Source of the DNA: Chitinophagales bacterium
GTDB lineage: Bacteria; Bacteroidota; Bacteroidia; Chitinophagales; Chitinophagaceae
Direction of reading: 5' to 3'
Length of the DNA: 7,589 nucleotides
Assembly: GCA_015654495.1 (NCBI GenBank)
Contig: JAATGW010000503.1
Location: 1-7,589 of the forward strand
Shown: positions 7,307-7,589 of the stretch, one piece after another
Layout of the letters: each line of letters starts with the position of its first letter
Position numbering within the stretch: the first letter of the stretch is position 1
Position numbers and translations under genes: made by a program
The notes under the pieces: model-generated
What the model was told of the DNA's origin: nothing
The model's database searches: none
Seen by the model: only the letters and a program-made list of their open reading frames with translations

Positions 7307-7524
7307 TATTGGGCTAAAGCCCATTTCATTTTTTATTTTTCCCCCAGCTGAAGCTGGGGGCTATTGAATACAGGGTTCTTTCAACATCTTATCGGCGGAT
7401 TGAAATCCGCCGTTATAAAATCGTCGAGCCTGCGGCTCTGCAATGAATTTCAGGAAAAATTATTTTGAGCAAGAGCTTATATGTTCTGAAACAGGCTGAC
7501 AATATAATTAATCAATGCACGGTC
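7307..7524. repeat. Tandem unit 2 (218 bp, all hairpins perfect)
   Basis: Palindromes: A 7310-7323 (5-bp stem, TAAA loop), B 7341-7360 (8-bp stem, TGAA loop), C 7393-7412 (8-bp stem, TGAA loop), D 7426-7438 (5-bp stem, TGC loop). This is the best-preserved copy and the natural query for finding others. Confidence 0.88.
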
Positions 7525-7589
7525 TATTGGGCTAAAGCCCATTTCATTTTTTATTTTTCCCGAGCTGAAGCTGGGGGCTATTGAATACA
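7525..7589. repeat. Tandem unit 3 (first 65 bp only, cut by window edge)
   Basis: It matches the start of unit 2 through palindromes A (7528-7541) and B (7559-7577). B has a one-base deletion and a C-to-G change in its left arm, leaving one mismatch and one unpaired G. The rest lies outside the window. Confidence 0.85.

Larger units (their letters stand above)
7087..7589. repeat. Tandem array of about 220-bp units with four palindromes per complete unit; continues past the window
   Basis: The sequence TATTGGGC recurs at 7087, 7307 and 7525, giving periods of 220 and 218 bp. By eye the two complete units are about 90% identical. The period is not a multiple of 3 and no reading frame is shared, so this is not a protein repeat. 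Each complete unit holds in order palindrome A (GGGCTAAAGCCC), B (arms CCCCCAGC and GCTGGGGG around TGAA), C (arms CGGCGGAT and ATCCGCCG around TGAA) and D (arms GAGCC and GGCTC around TGC). A degraded unit end (CAATGC at 7077-7082, matching the CAATGC before the later units) extends the array slightly to the left. The family is unnamed to me; a REP-like or non-autonomous mobile repeat is possible. Nothing else is seen in this stretch. Confidence 0.9.

Noticed and set aside
7087..7589. CRISPR array
   Set aside because: The units are about 220 bp and nearly identical throughout, without short repeats alternating with unique spacers.
7087..7589. Integron attC sites or insertion-sequence ends
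   Set aside because: No GTTRRRY-type core sites, no transposase or integrase frame and no target-site duplication visible; the palindromes are short and multiple.
7087..7589. Back-to-back transcription terminators
   Set aside because: Some hairpins are GC-rich, but none is directly followed by a clean T-run on either strand adjacent to a gene end in the window; palindrome B does have T-rich sequence before it on the plus strand (an A-run after it on minus), which does not make a terminator.

Overview
The window looks like a chromosomal segment of a Bacteroidota bacterium, probably of the Chitinophagaceae/Chitinophagales type. The reasons are a very large alpha-2-macroglobulin of the kind found in that phylum, a typical TAnnTTTG -7 promoter element in front of sucD, no strong Shine-Dalgarno sequences, moderate GC content, and intergenic DNA rich in short tandem repeats and hairpin-bearing long repeats. 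The taxonomic call is inference from these features; no rRNA or other marker is present.

Layout. Both recognised genes are on the minus strand, so they read from right to left. Positions 1-5728 hold one uninterrupted reading frame of 1909 codons that runs off the left edge: a secreted alpha-2-macroglobulin family protein (signal peptide, helical N-terminal region, MG2 domain, bait-like region, A2M domain, CAEQ thioester motif, alpha/alpha toroid), lacking only its C-terminal end. Positions 5729-6030 are intergenic and hold a weak promoter candidate, two heptanucleotide arrays in opposite orientation and a hairpin-plus-T-tract terminator candidate for sucD. Positions 6031-6915 encode a complete SucD, the alpha subunit of succinyl-CoA synthetase. 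Positions 6960-7589 contain no gene: first ten perfect-register ACTGGNN heptamers (6984-7053), then a tandem array of 220/218-bp units (7087 to the window end), each complete unit carrying four short palindromes.

How the parts relate. The two genes share a strand but are separated by about 300 bp with a terminator candidate and separate promoter candidates, so they are probably transcribed independently. One belongs to the TCA cycle and the other to envelope protection, with no obvious functional link. The most unusual aspect is repeat biology. Four different arrays, all with a 7-bp period, occur in this short window. One is inside the macroglobulin coding sequence, where it stays in frame and encodes a 7-residue peptide repeat. 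Another overlaps the last codons and stop of sucD. I do not see a new defence or enzymatic system; the candidate novelties are the heptanucleotide repeats and the hairpin-quartet tandem repeat.
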